In this document: positions 54,457 through 62,448 of the stretch, piece after piece
How the letters are laid out: each line of letters starts with the position of its first letter
Numbering within the stretch: position 1 is the first letter of the stretch
DNA from: Aminivibrio pyruvatiphilus
GTDB lineage: Bacteria; Synergistota; Synergistia; Synergistales; Aminobacteriaceae
Assembly (NCBI RefSeq): GCF_004366815.1
Contig: NZ_SORI01000004.1
Location: forward strand, 1 to 64,000
Direction of reading: 5' to 3'
Length of the DNA stretch: 64,000 nt
The notes under the pieces: model-generated
What the model saw: the letters and a program-made list of their open reading frames with translations, nothing else
Database searches by the model: none
Told to the model about the DNA's origin: nothing
Position numbers and translations under genes: made by a program

Positions 54457-55254
54457 TCACTCCCACAGGGCCACCTTCGGCTGTCTCTTTTCCACGCCGT
54501 CAAGCCGAAGCAGAGCCTTGTAGGAGGAAACGGCCTTCACCTCGGGGTCAGAGGAAACCATGAAAATTCCCGTTCCCGCAACCTCAGCACCGAATTCCTT
54601 GGCTACCAGGAGCATTCCGGCTGCCGTACTGCCGCCGCGCATGAAGTCGTCAACTATGAGGACCCGCTTCCCCTTTCCGAGCTGCTTGGTTCCCATGTAC
54701 ATGGCTTTTACATCGCCGTTCTTTGTGGGGTAATGGACGGTGACAGCCGATCCGTCGCTCGCCCGGTTCCGGAAACGGCATACCGCCAGGGGAATGCCCA
54801 TGGCGTGGGCGGTAAAAATGGCGAGGGGAATGCCCTTGACTTCGGATGTCATGACCACGTCCGGCCTCGTCTCGCTGAAGAGGGAGGCCATGGCGTACCC
54901 GAGACGGAGGGCGTAGTGGGGGTTGAAGAGGATGTCGCTGTAATAGACCAGCCCTCCGGGAAGAAAACGGTCTTCGCAGTTGAGGAGGTCCATTATTTCC
55001 TTGAGGAGGGTGTCCTTGACCCCCGCCGCCATCCTCGGAACGAAGGACGCGCCGCCCGTTCTTCCCCGGTCGACGCTGATCCCCCCCATCCCCTCCCGGG
55101 AAAGGGCTTCGTCGATGATCGCCACATCATCGCTGATGACCGTCTTCGACACAAGGAAGTCCTCGGCAAGGGATGTCAGTGAAAGCTGCTTCGAAGGGCA
55201 GGTTAAAAACCTGGCCGCAGTGCGGATAAGCCTTTCTGTTCTTTGTCCTTTCAT
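54457..55254 (-). CDS. purR: Pur operon repressor PurR (Bacillus type)
   Basis: This 265-residue regulator has an N-terminal winged helix (ERLIRTAARFLTCPSKQLSL...VSKTVISDDVAIID, about 6-48) fused to a phosphoribosyltransferase-like domain with the PRPP motif VLIVDDFMRGGSTAAGML (about 200-217). In Bacillus it represses purine genes and is relieved by PRPP. It is next to ispE, as purR-ispE (yabJ-spoVG region) in Firmicutes. A purB gene lies at 8712 without an obvious nearby PurR box that I can confirm. Confidence 0.93.
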   Translation of the reverse strand: MKGQRTERLIRTAARFLTCPSKQLSLTSLAEDFLVSKTVISDDVAIIDEALSREGMGGISVDRGRTGGASFVPRMAAGVKDTLLKEIMDLLNCEDRFLPGGLVYYSDILFNPHYALRLGYAMASLFSETRPDVVMTSEVKGIPLAIFTAHAMGIPLAVCRFRNRASDGSAVTVHYPTKNGDVKAMYMGTKQLGKGKRVLIVDDFMRGGSTAAGMLLVAKEFGAEVAGTGIFMVSSDPEVKAVSSYKALLRLDGVEKRQPKVALWE

Positions 55255-55261
55255 TTCGTCA

Positions 55262-56113
55262 TCACTCCAGGCAGAAAATTTTCCGTATCCAGTCGTATTT
55301 CGTCATATCTCTGAAAAAACAGCCGAGGCCGCTTTTTTCGTAGAAGAGCCCGAAACAGGCACTCCCGCTTCCCGTTATTCCCCAGCCTGTGGCGCCGTAT
55401 TCGCCGAAAGCGCTGAAGAGATCCGAATACCGGGGGTGTAAAGTCCGAAGCACCGGCAGAAAATCGTTCGGCAAAAGCCCGACGTGCCGTTGTGCCCGCA
55501 AAGCGCCCAGAATGTCTTCCGTTTCCTTTTCCGCCTCGCCGGCGTTCAGGGGAAACCGTCCGCCGTATGTGTTCTCGAGGAGAGAAAAAGCCCTTTTTGT
55601 GGACATCTCCCAGGACGGAACCGCAACAAGAACCGCAGGCGTTTCCGGTGGAGAGGAAACAGGCATGATATTGTCTCCCCTTCCGCTCACTACGGCCCAT
55701 TCGGCATCGCTGAAAAGAAAGGGGACATCGGAGCCGAATTCCCCCGGCCCGGGATTATTTCTCCCGCTCATGCGCTGCAGCCAGGAAAGCAGGGCCGCGG
55801 CGTTTCCGCTTCCTCCGCCCAGTCCGCTTCCCGGCGGGATATTCTTCACAAGGTTTATGTGAAGGGGTGGAAGATCCATGGTCTGCCCGGCAGCGGTCAG
55901 CACTTCCTCAAGTATGTTTCTTCCCGGGACGGTCTCTCCGTAAACGGACAGGCTGTTCCGGACATTATGATCATATTGCGGTGTAATTGTCAATGATTCT
56001 ACCGAGGATAGTCGCAAAAAAACCGATCTGAGTTCGTGGTATCCGTCAGACCGTTTGCCGGTGATCCGCAACGAGATATTGATTTTGGCATCCGAATGGA
56101 CAAAAAAGGACAT
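55262..56113 (-). CDS. ispE: 4-diphosphocytidyl-2-C-methyl-D-erythritol kinase
   Basis: This 283-residue GHMP kinase is part of the MEP isoprenoid pathway. Conserved: SDAKINISLRITGKRSDGYH (about 7-26), the ATP motif PPGSGLGGGSGNAAALLSWL (about 97-116), and GITGSGSACFGLF near the C-terminus. ATG 56113 with GAGGAGG seven bases upstream is preferred over a longer start that would lie in the veg terminator. It is followed after seven bases by purR. No other MEP genes are present in the window. Confidence 0.95.
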   Translation of the reverse strand: MSFFVHSDAKINISLRITGKRSDGYHELRSVFLRLSSVESLTITPQYDHNVRNSLSVYGETVPGRNILEEVLTAAGQTMDLPPLHINLVKNIPPGSGLGGGSGNAAALLSWLQRMSGRNNPGPGEFGSDVPFLFSDAEWAVVSGRGDNIMPVSSPPETPAVLVAVPSWEMSTKRAFSLLENTYGGRFPLNAGEAEKETEDILGALRAQRHVGLLPNDFLPVLRTLHPRYSDLFSAFGEYGATGWGITGSGSACFGLFYEKSGLGCFFRDMTKYDWIRKIFCLE

Positions 56114-56134
56114 AATGGCCTCCTCTTGCGAGAG

Positions 56135-56174
56135 AAAAAAAAGATGCCCCGGCACGGAGGGGTGTCGGGGCGTC
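56135..56174 (-). terminator. Intrinsic terminator after veg, just upstream of ispE
   Basis: A 13-bp stem (56143-56155 with 56162-56174, two G-T wobbles) is followed on the minus strand by eight T residues (complement of 56135-56142). It lies only about 15 bases before the ispE Shine-Dalgarno, so it both ends the veg transcript and may limit ispE expression. Confidence 0.88.
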
Positions 56175-56197
56175 TTTTTTCGGACGTTCGAAAGGGA

Positions 56198-56434
56198 TCA
56201 GTTCCTGCTTCCGGAAAGAAGCTCCAGTTCTACCTCGCGGGTCAAAAGCTCCGCATAGCTGAAGGATACCTTGCTATCCTGAGATTCGACGTAAAGGGTA
56301 AAGAGGTTCGGATAGGTTTCCAGGATGACTCCCTGGCGTTCTTCAACCTTGCGGCGCCCCTTGGCTGTCCTGTACCGGACTTTCAATCCCTTGTACAACG
56401 CAACCTGTTCACGGATCGAAGTTATTGTCGCCAT
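56198..56434 (-). CDS. veg: Veg family protein
   Basis: This 78-residue protein matches the Veg family of Firmicutes: ITSIREQVALYKGLKVRYRT (about 4-23) followed by AKGRRKVEERQGVILETYPNLF (split). In Bacillus Veg influences biofilm matrix formation, and the gene is highly transcribed upstream of ispE, as here. The start is ATG 56434 with GGGAGTGA upstream; a longer reading would start inside the promoter. A strong promoter precedes it. Confidence 0.92.
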   Translation of the reverse strand: MATITSIREQVALYKGLKVRYRTAKGRRKVEERQGVILETYPNLFTLYVESQDSKVSFSYAELLTREVELELLSGSRN

Positions 56435-56468
56435 TCGGGTCACTCCCAATACTGCAAATGTTGCATGA

Positions 56469-56497
56469 ATCTTATCATAAATATGAAAAAATATCAA
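56469..56497 (-). promoter_or_regulatory. Strong promoter of veg
   Basis: On the minus strand TTGATA (56497-56492), 17 bases of A/T-rich spacer, TAAGAT (56474-56469). The veg promoter is famously strong in Bacillus, and the near-consensus elements here agree. Confidence 0.8.
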
Positions 56498-56542
56498 ATG
56501 TCAGGGGGGCTCATGCCGACCCGGGGCCAGGGGCCCGGTACC

Positions 56543-58489
56543 TCAGGGACCGGAAATTTCCCGGGGGAGCTTTGACGCGAGAAGGACCCTTTTCTCTCCC
56601 GCTCTCCGGGTGAACCCCTTCGCATCAAGATATTCGAGCAACGGGAGAATGAATTTTCTCGAACTCCCCGTGATATCCCGTACCCGGGCCAGGGTGATGC
56701 CGTCTTTCTCCCGGAGGAGGATACGGAGAAGCTCATTCTCCACCTCCGCTGAAAGAAGAAACTCTCCGGACACAACGGAAACCATGCCCGTTTCCCGCAT
56801 GCCGTTGAGCAGTGTAGAAAAAGCCTCCTCTCCGATGGCGAGGATCTCTCTCGCCTCAGAAATCACGGGAGGCTGGAATCCTCTTTCCCTGCACAAGGAA
56901 AGGATCCCGGCGGACCGTCTTTCAAAGGCCTCGTCGTCTCTCGGCAGAAAATTTCCCAGGCGGAGAAGCCCTTCTTCCGTGAGTACCACGGAACCGCCTG
57001 AAACGAGGGCTTCGAGAAAAGCCTTCGCCGTTCTCGAATCGAAGGATTTGAGAGAGGAAAGGGCTGTCACGTCAGGAGGAGCACCCTTCTGGGACGGATG
57101 GGAGTCGTGGTAGGACCCGAGGAAGGCTTCCACGTTCCCCGCCAGCCGAAGAAAGCATTCCCTGGAAAGAAGGAGCTTTTTTTCCCCCTGGAGAAACACA
57201 ATGTCTTCCCTCTTCCTGAGCTTCTCCGCCAGGCGGGCAGTTTCTCCGGGGGATTCCTGGATAAAGAGGGCTCCATCGGAAAGCTCCAGCATGGAAAAAG
57301 ACCTGACCAGCGCAAGGAGCCTTTCTTCAGGGTCGTGGACCGCGGCAAGGTCCCGTACCCTTTCAATGCATGAGGTCCTGGCTTTTCTGCCCTTGGGCTT
57401 GGCGGCGTAGGGAAACAGGACTCTCCCGCCGGCGATGGTCTCAAGGGGGCTGTATCTCCGCAGGACGAAGCGCTGGTCCACGAGGCAGACGATATCCTCC
57501 TCGGCGACGATCTGGGCCGGAGCGGTCTCTCCAGGCTGGAGCAGGGGATTTTCGAGAAGGGCGATACGGGCCACCACATCGGAGGTCCCGATGTGCAGGC
57601 GTACTCTCTGCCAGTGACGAACCGGCTCTCCGGCGCTCTCAAGCAGACGGAGTTCGCACTCGAAACACCGCGTGGTCCTGTAGACACCCTTTGCGCAGAG
57701 GACATCACCCCTGGACAGCCCATCGGAAGAAATCCCCGCGACGCTCACAGCGACCCTCTGTCCGGCCCAGGCCGTCTGGACACCGGCTCCGTGCACCTGC
57801 ACGCTGCGGATCCTGCCTTCGCTACCTGAGGGGAGAGCCGCGGCTTCCATGCCGACGGATATTTCCCCCCTGTAGGCAGTCCCGGTGACCACGGCGCCGA
57901 AACCCGCCACGGGGAATGTCCGGTCAATGGGAAGGAAGAAAGGGCCTTTCCTGGGCCTCGGGCGGATTCGGTCCACAAGACTCCCGAGTTCCTCCCGGAG
58001 AAGAGAAAGGTTCGTCCCGGAAAGTGCGGAAACGGGTATTACCGGTTTTCCTTCCAGGAATGAACCGCGAAGGAAATCACGGACATCCTCAAGGGCGAGC
58101 TCCAGGAATTCCTCATCCACAGAGTCCGTTTTCGTCACGGCGACAAGCCCGTCCTTTACGCCGAGGAGTTTCAGTATCTCGAGATGTTCCCTTGTCTGGG
58201 GCATTACCCCCTCGTCGGCGGCCACCACGAGAAGCACCCCGTCAATTCCGGAGGCTCCGGCCACCATCTGGCGGATAAACCGTTCATGACCGGGGACATC
58301 CACAATGCTGACAATCCTGCCGTCGTCAAGGACGAGGGGGGCGAATCCGAGCTCGATGGTTATTCCCCGCTTTTTTTCCTCGCTGAGGCGGTCGCAGTCA
58401 ACCCCGGTTATGGCTTTCACGAGGGTTGTCTTTCCATGGTCGATATGACCTGCCGTTCCGAGCACAAGGGAAATTTCCCGGCGGTCCAC
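56543..58489 (-). CDS. selB: Selenocysteine-specific elongation factor
   Basis: This 648-residue GTPase delivers selenocysteyl-tRNA to UGA codons next to a SECIS element. The EF-Tu-like part has GTAGHIDHGKTTLVKAITG (about 9-27), DVPGHERFIRQM (G3) and TKTD (G4); the C-terminal third is a set of winged helices for SECIS binding (VRDITGSSRKFILPLLEYLD near the end). The start is GTG 58489, seven bases behind GGGAGG, which itself lies inside the last codons of selA, with the TGA of selA just upstream. Longer ATG readings start inside selA and are not needed. The selA-selB linkage is typical. Confidence 0.96.
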   Translation of the reverse strand: MDRREISLVLGTAGHIDHGKTTLVKAITGVDCDRLSEEKKRGITIELGFAPLVLDDGRIVSIVDVPGHERFIRQMVAGASGIDGVLLVVAADEGVMPQTREHLEILKLLGVKDGLVAVTKTDSVDEEFLELALEDVRDFLRGSFLEGKPVIPVSALSGTNLSLLREELGSLVDRIRPRPRKGPFFLPIDRTFPVAGFGAVVTGTAYRGEISVGMEAAALPSGSEGRIRSVQVHGAGVQTAWAGQRVAVSVAGISSDGLSRGDVLCAKGVYRTTRCFECELRLLESAGEPVRHWQRVRLHIGTSDVVARIALLENPLLQPGETAPAQIVAEEDIVCLVDQRFVLRRYSPLETIAGGRVLFPYAAKPKGRKARTSCIERVRDLAAVHDPEERLLALVRSFSMLELSDGALFIQESPGETARLAEKLRKREDIVFLQGEKKLLLSRECFLRLAGNVEAFLGSYHDSHPSQKGAPPDVTALSSLKSFDSRTAKAFLEALVSGGSVVLTEEGLLRLGNFLPRDDEAFERRSAGILSLCRERGFQPPVISEAREILAIGEEAFSTLLNGMRETGMVSVVSGEFLLSAEVENELLRILLREKDGITLARVRDITGSSRKFILPLLEYLDAKGFTRRAGEKRVLLASKLPREISGP

Positions 58490-58493
58490 GGCA

Positions 58494-59897
58494 TCACCTC
58501 CCGGAAGCGATGGCCCTGAAGGCATCGCAGATTCTTTCTTCGTCTCCCGGAAGGAGAGTGCGGACGTGAAGGAGAACCACATTGTCCCGGGCGCCTGCTA
58601 TAACAGGAACAGGGAGAGTTCTCAGAAGGGAGAGGATCGTCCCGGCGCTCCCTACGGATTCCAGGACAATTCCCACTGCCCATCCCGGAAGCCGTTCTGC
58701 CGGAAAGGCGCCTCCGCCCACGGCGTCATCGGCTTCCGTCAGGGAAACGGTACCCGCCGGGAGAATCCTTTTCAGTTTATCAGAGAGTCTCCGGGCTTTC
58801 TTTCGGAGGGAATCGCCTGTTTCATTCAGCATGGCGAGAGTCGGAATCCTGAGATGCCTCCCGGAAAGATAGAGGCGGAGGGTTGCCTCGAAGGCGGCGA
58901 GGGTCATCTTGTCTACTCTCAGCGCCCTCAGAAGAGGATAACTGCGCAGCCTGTCCACAATCTCCTTCTTTCCGGCCAGGCCCCCGATCTGGGGTCCGCC
59001 GAGCATTTTATCTCCGGAAAAAGTCACAAGGTCCACTCCCGCGCGGAGGCACGAGGAGACTGTCGGCTCCCCCTTCAGACCGAAGGGGGCCATGTCGATG
59101 AGGGTTCCGCTCCCCAGGTCTTCCAGGAAAAGGAGTCCTCTTTCTTTGGCAAGGCCGTTAAGCTCTTCTCTCGGGACCGAGGAGGTAAAACCCTCCATCC
59201 GGAAATTCGACGGGTGGACCTTCAGAAGAGCTGCCGTGTTTTCCGTCACCGCGTTTCCGTAATCCTTCAGGTGGGTTCTGTTCGTGGACCCCACCTCCAC
59301 GAGACGGGCGCCCGAAAAGGCCATTATGTCGGGAATGCGGAAGGATCCTCCGATTTCCACGAGTTCCCCCCTGGAGACGATAACTTCTTTTCCGGCGCAC
59401 AGCCCGGCCAGCATGAGAAGGACCGCCCCGGCGTTGTTGTTCACCACCAGCCCCGCATCGGCACCGGTGATTTCCTTCAGGAGCCATTCCACGTGATCAC
59501 TCCTGTGCCCCCGCTTGCCTTCGGAAATGTCGTATTCGAGGGTACTGTACCTGTCGGCCACGGCCAGAACCGCGTCCCTGGCCTCGGGGGCCAGGCATGA
59601 CCTGCCGAGGTTCGTGTGAATCACCACGCCCGTGGCGTTCACTACCGGCCTGAGACTTTTTCCGGCCCTGGCGGCAAGTACGGGAAGAGCCAGTGTCAGG
59701 ACGGATTCCGCGGAAGGTTCGGCCCCCTCGCCTTCGAGAATTTTTTTCCGGAGGGAGTCCATGGCGTCCCCAAGGACTGTCTTCACCGCCTCTCTGCCCA
59801 TGCTTTCCAGAAAGGGCTCCATGTCCGGCATGCCAAGGAGGCTGTCCATGGCCGGGAGAGAGCGGAGCCTGTTTTTTTCTGCATTCTGTGCCTTCAT
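58494..59897 (-). CDS. selA: L-seryl-tRNA(Sec) selenium transferase
   Basis: This 467-residue PLP enzyme converts seryl-tRNA(Sec) to selenocysteyl-tRNA with selenophosphate. The N-terminal RSLPAMDSLLG, RPVVNATGVVIHTNLGRS (about 120-137), AGLVVNNNAGAVLLML (about 180) and the PLP lysine in TFSGDKMLGGPQIGGLAG (about 297) are all as expected. ATG 59897 gives the usual length (463 in E. coli); a start 105 bases further up would add an unlikely extension. The selA 3' end contains the Shine-Dalgarno of selB, so the two are coupled. No tRNA-Sec or selD was seen in the window. Confidence 0.96.
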   Translation of the reverse strand: MKAQNAEKNRLRSLPAMDSLLGMPDMEPFLESMGREAVKTVLGDAMDSLRKKILEGEGAEPSAESVLTLALPVLAARAGKSLRPVVNATGVVIHTNLGRSCLAPEARDAVLAVADRYSTLEYDISEGKRGHRSDHVEWLLKEITGADAGLVVNNNAGAVLLMLAGLCAGKEVIVSRGELVEIGGSFRIPDIMAFSGARLVEVGSTNRTHLKDYGNAVTENTAALLKVHPSNFRMEGFTSSVPREELNGLAKERGLLFLEDLGSGTLIDMAPFGLKGEPTVSSCLRAGVDLVTFSGDKMLGGPQIGGLAGKKEIVDRLRSYPLLRALRVDKMTLAAFEATLRLYLSGRHLRIPTLAMLNETGDSLRKKARRLSDKLKRILPAGTVSLTEADDAVGGGAFPAERLPGWAVGIVLESVGSAGTILSLLRTLPVPVIAGARDNVVLLHVRTLLPGDEERICDAFRAIASGR

Positions 59898-59988
59898 GGA
59901 AGAAACATCACCTTTCTCCGGAGAAAAGAAGTGTACAACGAAAGGGCAAGCGTCCCGCACCGTAAAAGGCCGGGTGGAGGAAAATACT

Positions 59989-60017
59989 TTGCTCCCGCCC
60001 ATATTCTACCCTATAAT
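59989..60017 (+). promoter_or_regulatory. Promoter of yedF
   Basis: TTGCTC (59989-59994), 17 bases, perfect TATAAT (60012-60017). The start would be near 60024 with a leader of about 44 bases. It lies in the 170-base divergent region between selA and yedF. Confidence 0.75.
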
Positions 60018-60067
60018 AGCAGGCTGTACGGGTCGGGATTTTCAAAACACTTCGGGGAGGCGACAGT

Positions 60068-60661
60068 ATGGCGAAGATCGACGCCAGGGGCAAAAGCTGC
60101 CCCCAGCCGGTCATGATGACCAAAACGCATGTGGACTCGGGAGAAAAGGAACTCGAGATTTACCTCGACAACGCGGTGTCCGCTTCCAACGTCCAGCGTT
60201 TTCTTGAAAAAAACGGATTTCGGGTACAGATCATAGACGAGGACGGAACCATTACCATCAGGGGGACGAAAGGCGACTGGCCGGAAAATGCCGTCAAGGC
60301 AACGGAAGAACAGCAAAAGGCCTTGCAGAATACGGCCGTCCTGATTGCCGACAGGGTAATCGGAGGAGAAGACCAGGTATTGGGAGAAGTGCTCATGAAG
60401 GGCTTCCTCGGAACCCTCTCCCAGCTCTCAAACCCGCCGTCGGTGGTGGCGCTCATGAACGAGGGCGTCAAGCTCGCCCTGAAAAACACGTCATCCTGCG
60501 ACCATCTCTCCGCTCTTCGGAAGAAGGGAACCAGAATCCTCGTCTGCGGCACCTGCACCAATCATTTCGGCATTACTGCCGATATCGGCGCGGGAGTGAT
60601 CTCCAACATGTTCGAGATCACGGAAGCCCTTCTTTCCGCCGAGAAGCAGCTTACCGTCTGA
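60068..60661 (+). CDS. yedF: YedF-like sulfurtransferase, selenium metabolism
   Basis: This 197-residue protein has a TusA-like N-terminal domain with the CPQP motif (DARGKSCPQPVMMTKTHVDS, about 5-24) and a DsrE-like C-terminal domain containing CGTCTNHFGI (about 159-168). This two-domain type is the YedF family, usually linked to selD and selA in selenium-using organisms and thought to help channel selenium. GGGGAGG precedes the ATG. Its position divergent from selA supports the role. Biochemical function is not settled for the family. Confidence 0.92.
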   Translation: MAKIDARGKSCPQPVMMTKTHVDSGEKELEIYLDNAVSASNVQRFLEKNGFRVQIIDEDGTITIRGTKGDWPENAVKATEEQQKALQNTAVLIADRVIGGEDQVLGEVLMKGFLGTLSQLSNPPSVVALMNEGVKLALKNTSSCDHLSALRKKGTRILVCGTCTNHFGITADIGAGVISNMFEITEALLSAEKQLTV

Positions 60662-60666
60662 AGAGT

Positions 60667-60713
60667 CCTGCTTTCATGCCTCCCCTTCCCTGAAGGGGAG
60701 GCATGAAAGCAGG
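60667..60713. repeat. Perfect 21-bp inverted repeat at the yedF/unknown-gene convergent junction
   Basis: Arms 60667-60687 and 60693-60713 are exact complements (CCTGCTTTCATGCCTCCCCTT and its complement) with a five-base loop CCCTG. No T run follows on either side, so it is not a classical intrinsic terminator. It begins five bases after the yedF stop and includes the last codons and stop of the minus-strand gene at 60674. It may act as a bidirectional transcription block or as an mRNA-stabilising 3' structure. Confidence 0.9.
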
Positions 60714-61273
60714 TATTCCGCCAGGAAAGAAAGAGCTTCCCCGGTGCTTCTATCGGGAGAAAGAAACGTCATAAGCCTTTCCTCCGCAGGAAGGTAGGCC
60801 ACGTGGACCTCGCTGTCGAGTATGTCCTGCTCCGCTTCCGGTGCGTCCTCGTCGAAAAGAAGCATCCATCCCGGCGTAGTGACCCCTACCAGCGTCCAGT
60901 CCGTCCCTGGGTAGGTATGGTGAATGACACCGCTGAAGTTTCGTCCCGACCGTGAAACAAGCCTGCCGCTGATCCAGCGGGCCCGCTCCTCCATGGAGTC
61001 CGCCGCGATGAGAAGGGATCCTCCCTCCTCCTCCAGGGAAACATAGACCCTCGACAGGGGGAGCAGCGACCCCCCGTTGAACCCGTTTCCTCCGTCCACG
61101 CCTTCCATGAAGGAAAGGCCGCCCCGCAGAGAGTCGGAAACATTCACCGCATATCCCTTCACGGGCCGTGGGGGCGAAAATCTCGCAAGGCACATGAGCA
61201 CGTCTTCCACCACGTAATCTTCGCCGGAACCAAAGCGGATCATTCCGTATTCCACAGGAGCAGCCCCTTTCAT
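60674..61273 (-). CDS. Unknown protein downstream of hemW
   Basis: I do not recognise this 199-residue protein. It is acidic, lacks a signal peptide or membrane helix, and has no obvious catalytic motif. Notable segments are VVEDVLMCLARFSPPRPVKG (about 16-35), GVIHHTYPGTDWTLVGVTTP (about 118-137) and a C-terminal FLSPDRSTGEALSFLAEYLL. ATG 61273 is chosen because it lies just past the hemW stop. A further upstream in-frame start exists but would overlap hemW by 85 bases. It follows hemW after five bases, so the two are one transcript. The end is embedded in the 21-bp inverted repeat. It may be a lineage-specific protein. Confidence 0.6.
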   Translation of the reverse strand: MKGAAPVEYGMIRFGSGEDYVVEDVLMCLARFSPPRPVKGYAVNVSDSLRGGLSFMEGVDGGNGFNGGSLLPLSRVYVSLEEEGGSLLIAADSMEERARWISGRLVSRSGRNFSGVIHHTYPGTDWTLVGVTTPGWMLLFDEDAPEAEQDILDSEVHVAYLPAEERLMTFLSPDRSTGEALSFLAEYLLSCLPFREGEA

Positions 61274-61278
61274 CTTTC

Positions 61279-62448
61279 TTAGACTATCAGACTCCAGAGG
61301 GCGTTTGCGACCCTCATCCCTTTCGGTGTCAGCGAAAGGCTGCCCGGGCTTTCCGAAAAACAATCGGCGGGAGCTTCCCGCCTGAGGGTATCCTGAATGC
61401 TGTCAAGTATTGCCTGACCGTATTTGTGCGAAAAAGCGTCGAAGGGAATGCCCCATTGTGTCCGGAGCAGAAGCACAGCTGCTTCCCTGGCAGCCTTCTC
61501 CCCTGAGACCGACTCCATCCCGGCCACGCTTCCCCCGAAGGCACGAACGGAAGAAGCGTACCCCTCAAGGCTGCCCTCATTCCGGTACCGTTTTTCCCCG
61601 AGAAAACCCCAGGCACCTGCTCCAAGCCCCAGGACGGGATCCCTCCGCCAGTAGGCGGTGTTGTGGCGGCTGTGGCGCCCGGGCAGGGAAAAACTGGCGA
61701 TTTCATACTGGCTGAAGCCTTTGCGGGGAAGATACCACTGGCTCCACCTATAGAAAGGATACCCGTCCGTTCTTCCGGAAGGGGGGGAGGAATTCCACCG
61801 GCATCCTTCGTCAATGCTGAGCTGGTACAGGGAAATATGGTCCACTCCGAGCCCCAGTGCAGTCTTCACGGAACCCGCCCAGGACCGGAGCGTCTGGTCC
61901 CGCAGCCCGAACATCAGGTCGGCGCTGACGGAAAAGCCTCCCAGGACCGCAGTCCTGACGGCTTCGCATGCTTTTGAGGCATCATGGGGGCGTCCGAGCC
62001 AGAGAAGATCACCGTCCGAAAAACTCTGGACGCCGATGCTTACCCTGGAAACCCTCCTCTTCTTCCAGACGGCGGCATGCCTCTCCGAAAAAGACTCCGG
62101 ATTCGCCTCCACCGTAATTTCCGCGCACGGTGAAACGGGAATGTTCTCTTCCAGAAATGACAGCAGGTCTTCCCACTGGCCCGGGGAAAGCATGGTGGGC
62201 GTGCCGCCTCCGAAGTACAGAGTGGACGCTTCGGATTTCTCCCCGAGGAATGCCCGGTAAAAGAGGATCTCCTTTTTCAGCAGATCCAGGTATTTTTCGC
62301 TCTCCCCGGGTGTTGCGGGAACGCTGAAAAAAGAACAGTAAGGGCATTTCCGGAGGCAGAAGGGAATATGGATGTAGACAGAAAAGGGTCCGGAAAGGTC
62401 TCCCAGAGAAGAACCGATTTCGTGTGAAAGGGAGCTATTTTTCCTCAT
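61279..62448 (-). CDS. hemW: Radical SAM family heme chaperone HemW
   Basis: This 389-residue radical SAM protein is related to coproporphyrinogen III dehydrogenase but is generally a heme chaperone. The cluster motif is [14 protein letters not shown] (about 29-42; CX3CX2C), followed by [12 protein letters not shown] (about 75-86), ITVEANPES and [19 protein letters not shown] (about 134-152). [12 protein letters not shown] is another family mark. The gene overlaps lepA by 14 bases; lepA-hemW linkage is very common in bacteria. Heme synthesis genes are not in view. Confidence 0.94.
   Translation of the reverse strand: MRKNSSLSHEIGSSLGDLSGPFSVYIHIPFCLRKCPYCSFFSVPATPGESEKYLDLLKKEILFYRAFLGEKSEASTLYFGGGTPTMLSPGQWEDLLSFLEENIPVSPCAEITVEANPESFSERHAAVWKKRRVSRVSIGVQSFSDGDLLWLGRPHDASKACEAVRTAVLGGFSVSADLMFGLRDQTLRSWAGSVKTALGLGVDHISLYQLSIDEGCRWNSSPPSGRTDGYPFYRWSQWYLPRKGFSQYEIASFSLPGRHSRHNTAYWRRDPVLGLGAGAWGFLGEKRYRNEGSLEGYASSVRAFGGSVAGMESVSGEKAAREAAVLLLRTQWGIPFDAFSHKYGQAILDSIQDTLRREAPADCFSESPGSLSLTPKGMRVANALWSLIV

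Noticed and set aside
56498-60067. tRNA-Sec gene near selA/selB
   Set aside because: The intergenic stretches around veg, selB, selA and yedF were inspected for a long-arm tRNA with TCA anticodon, and none was found.
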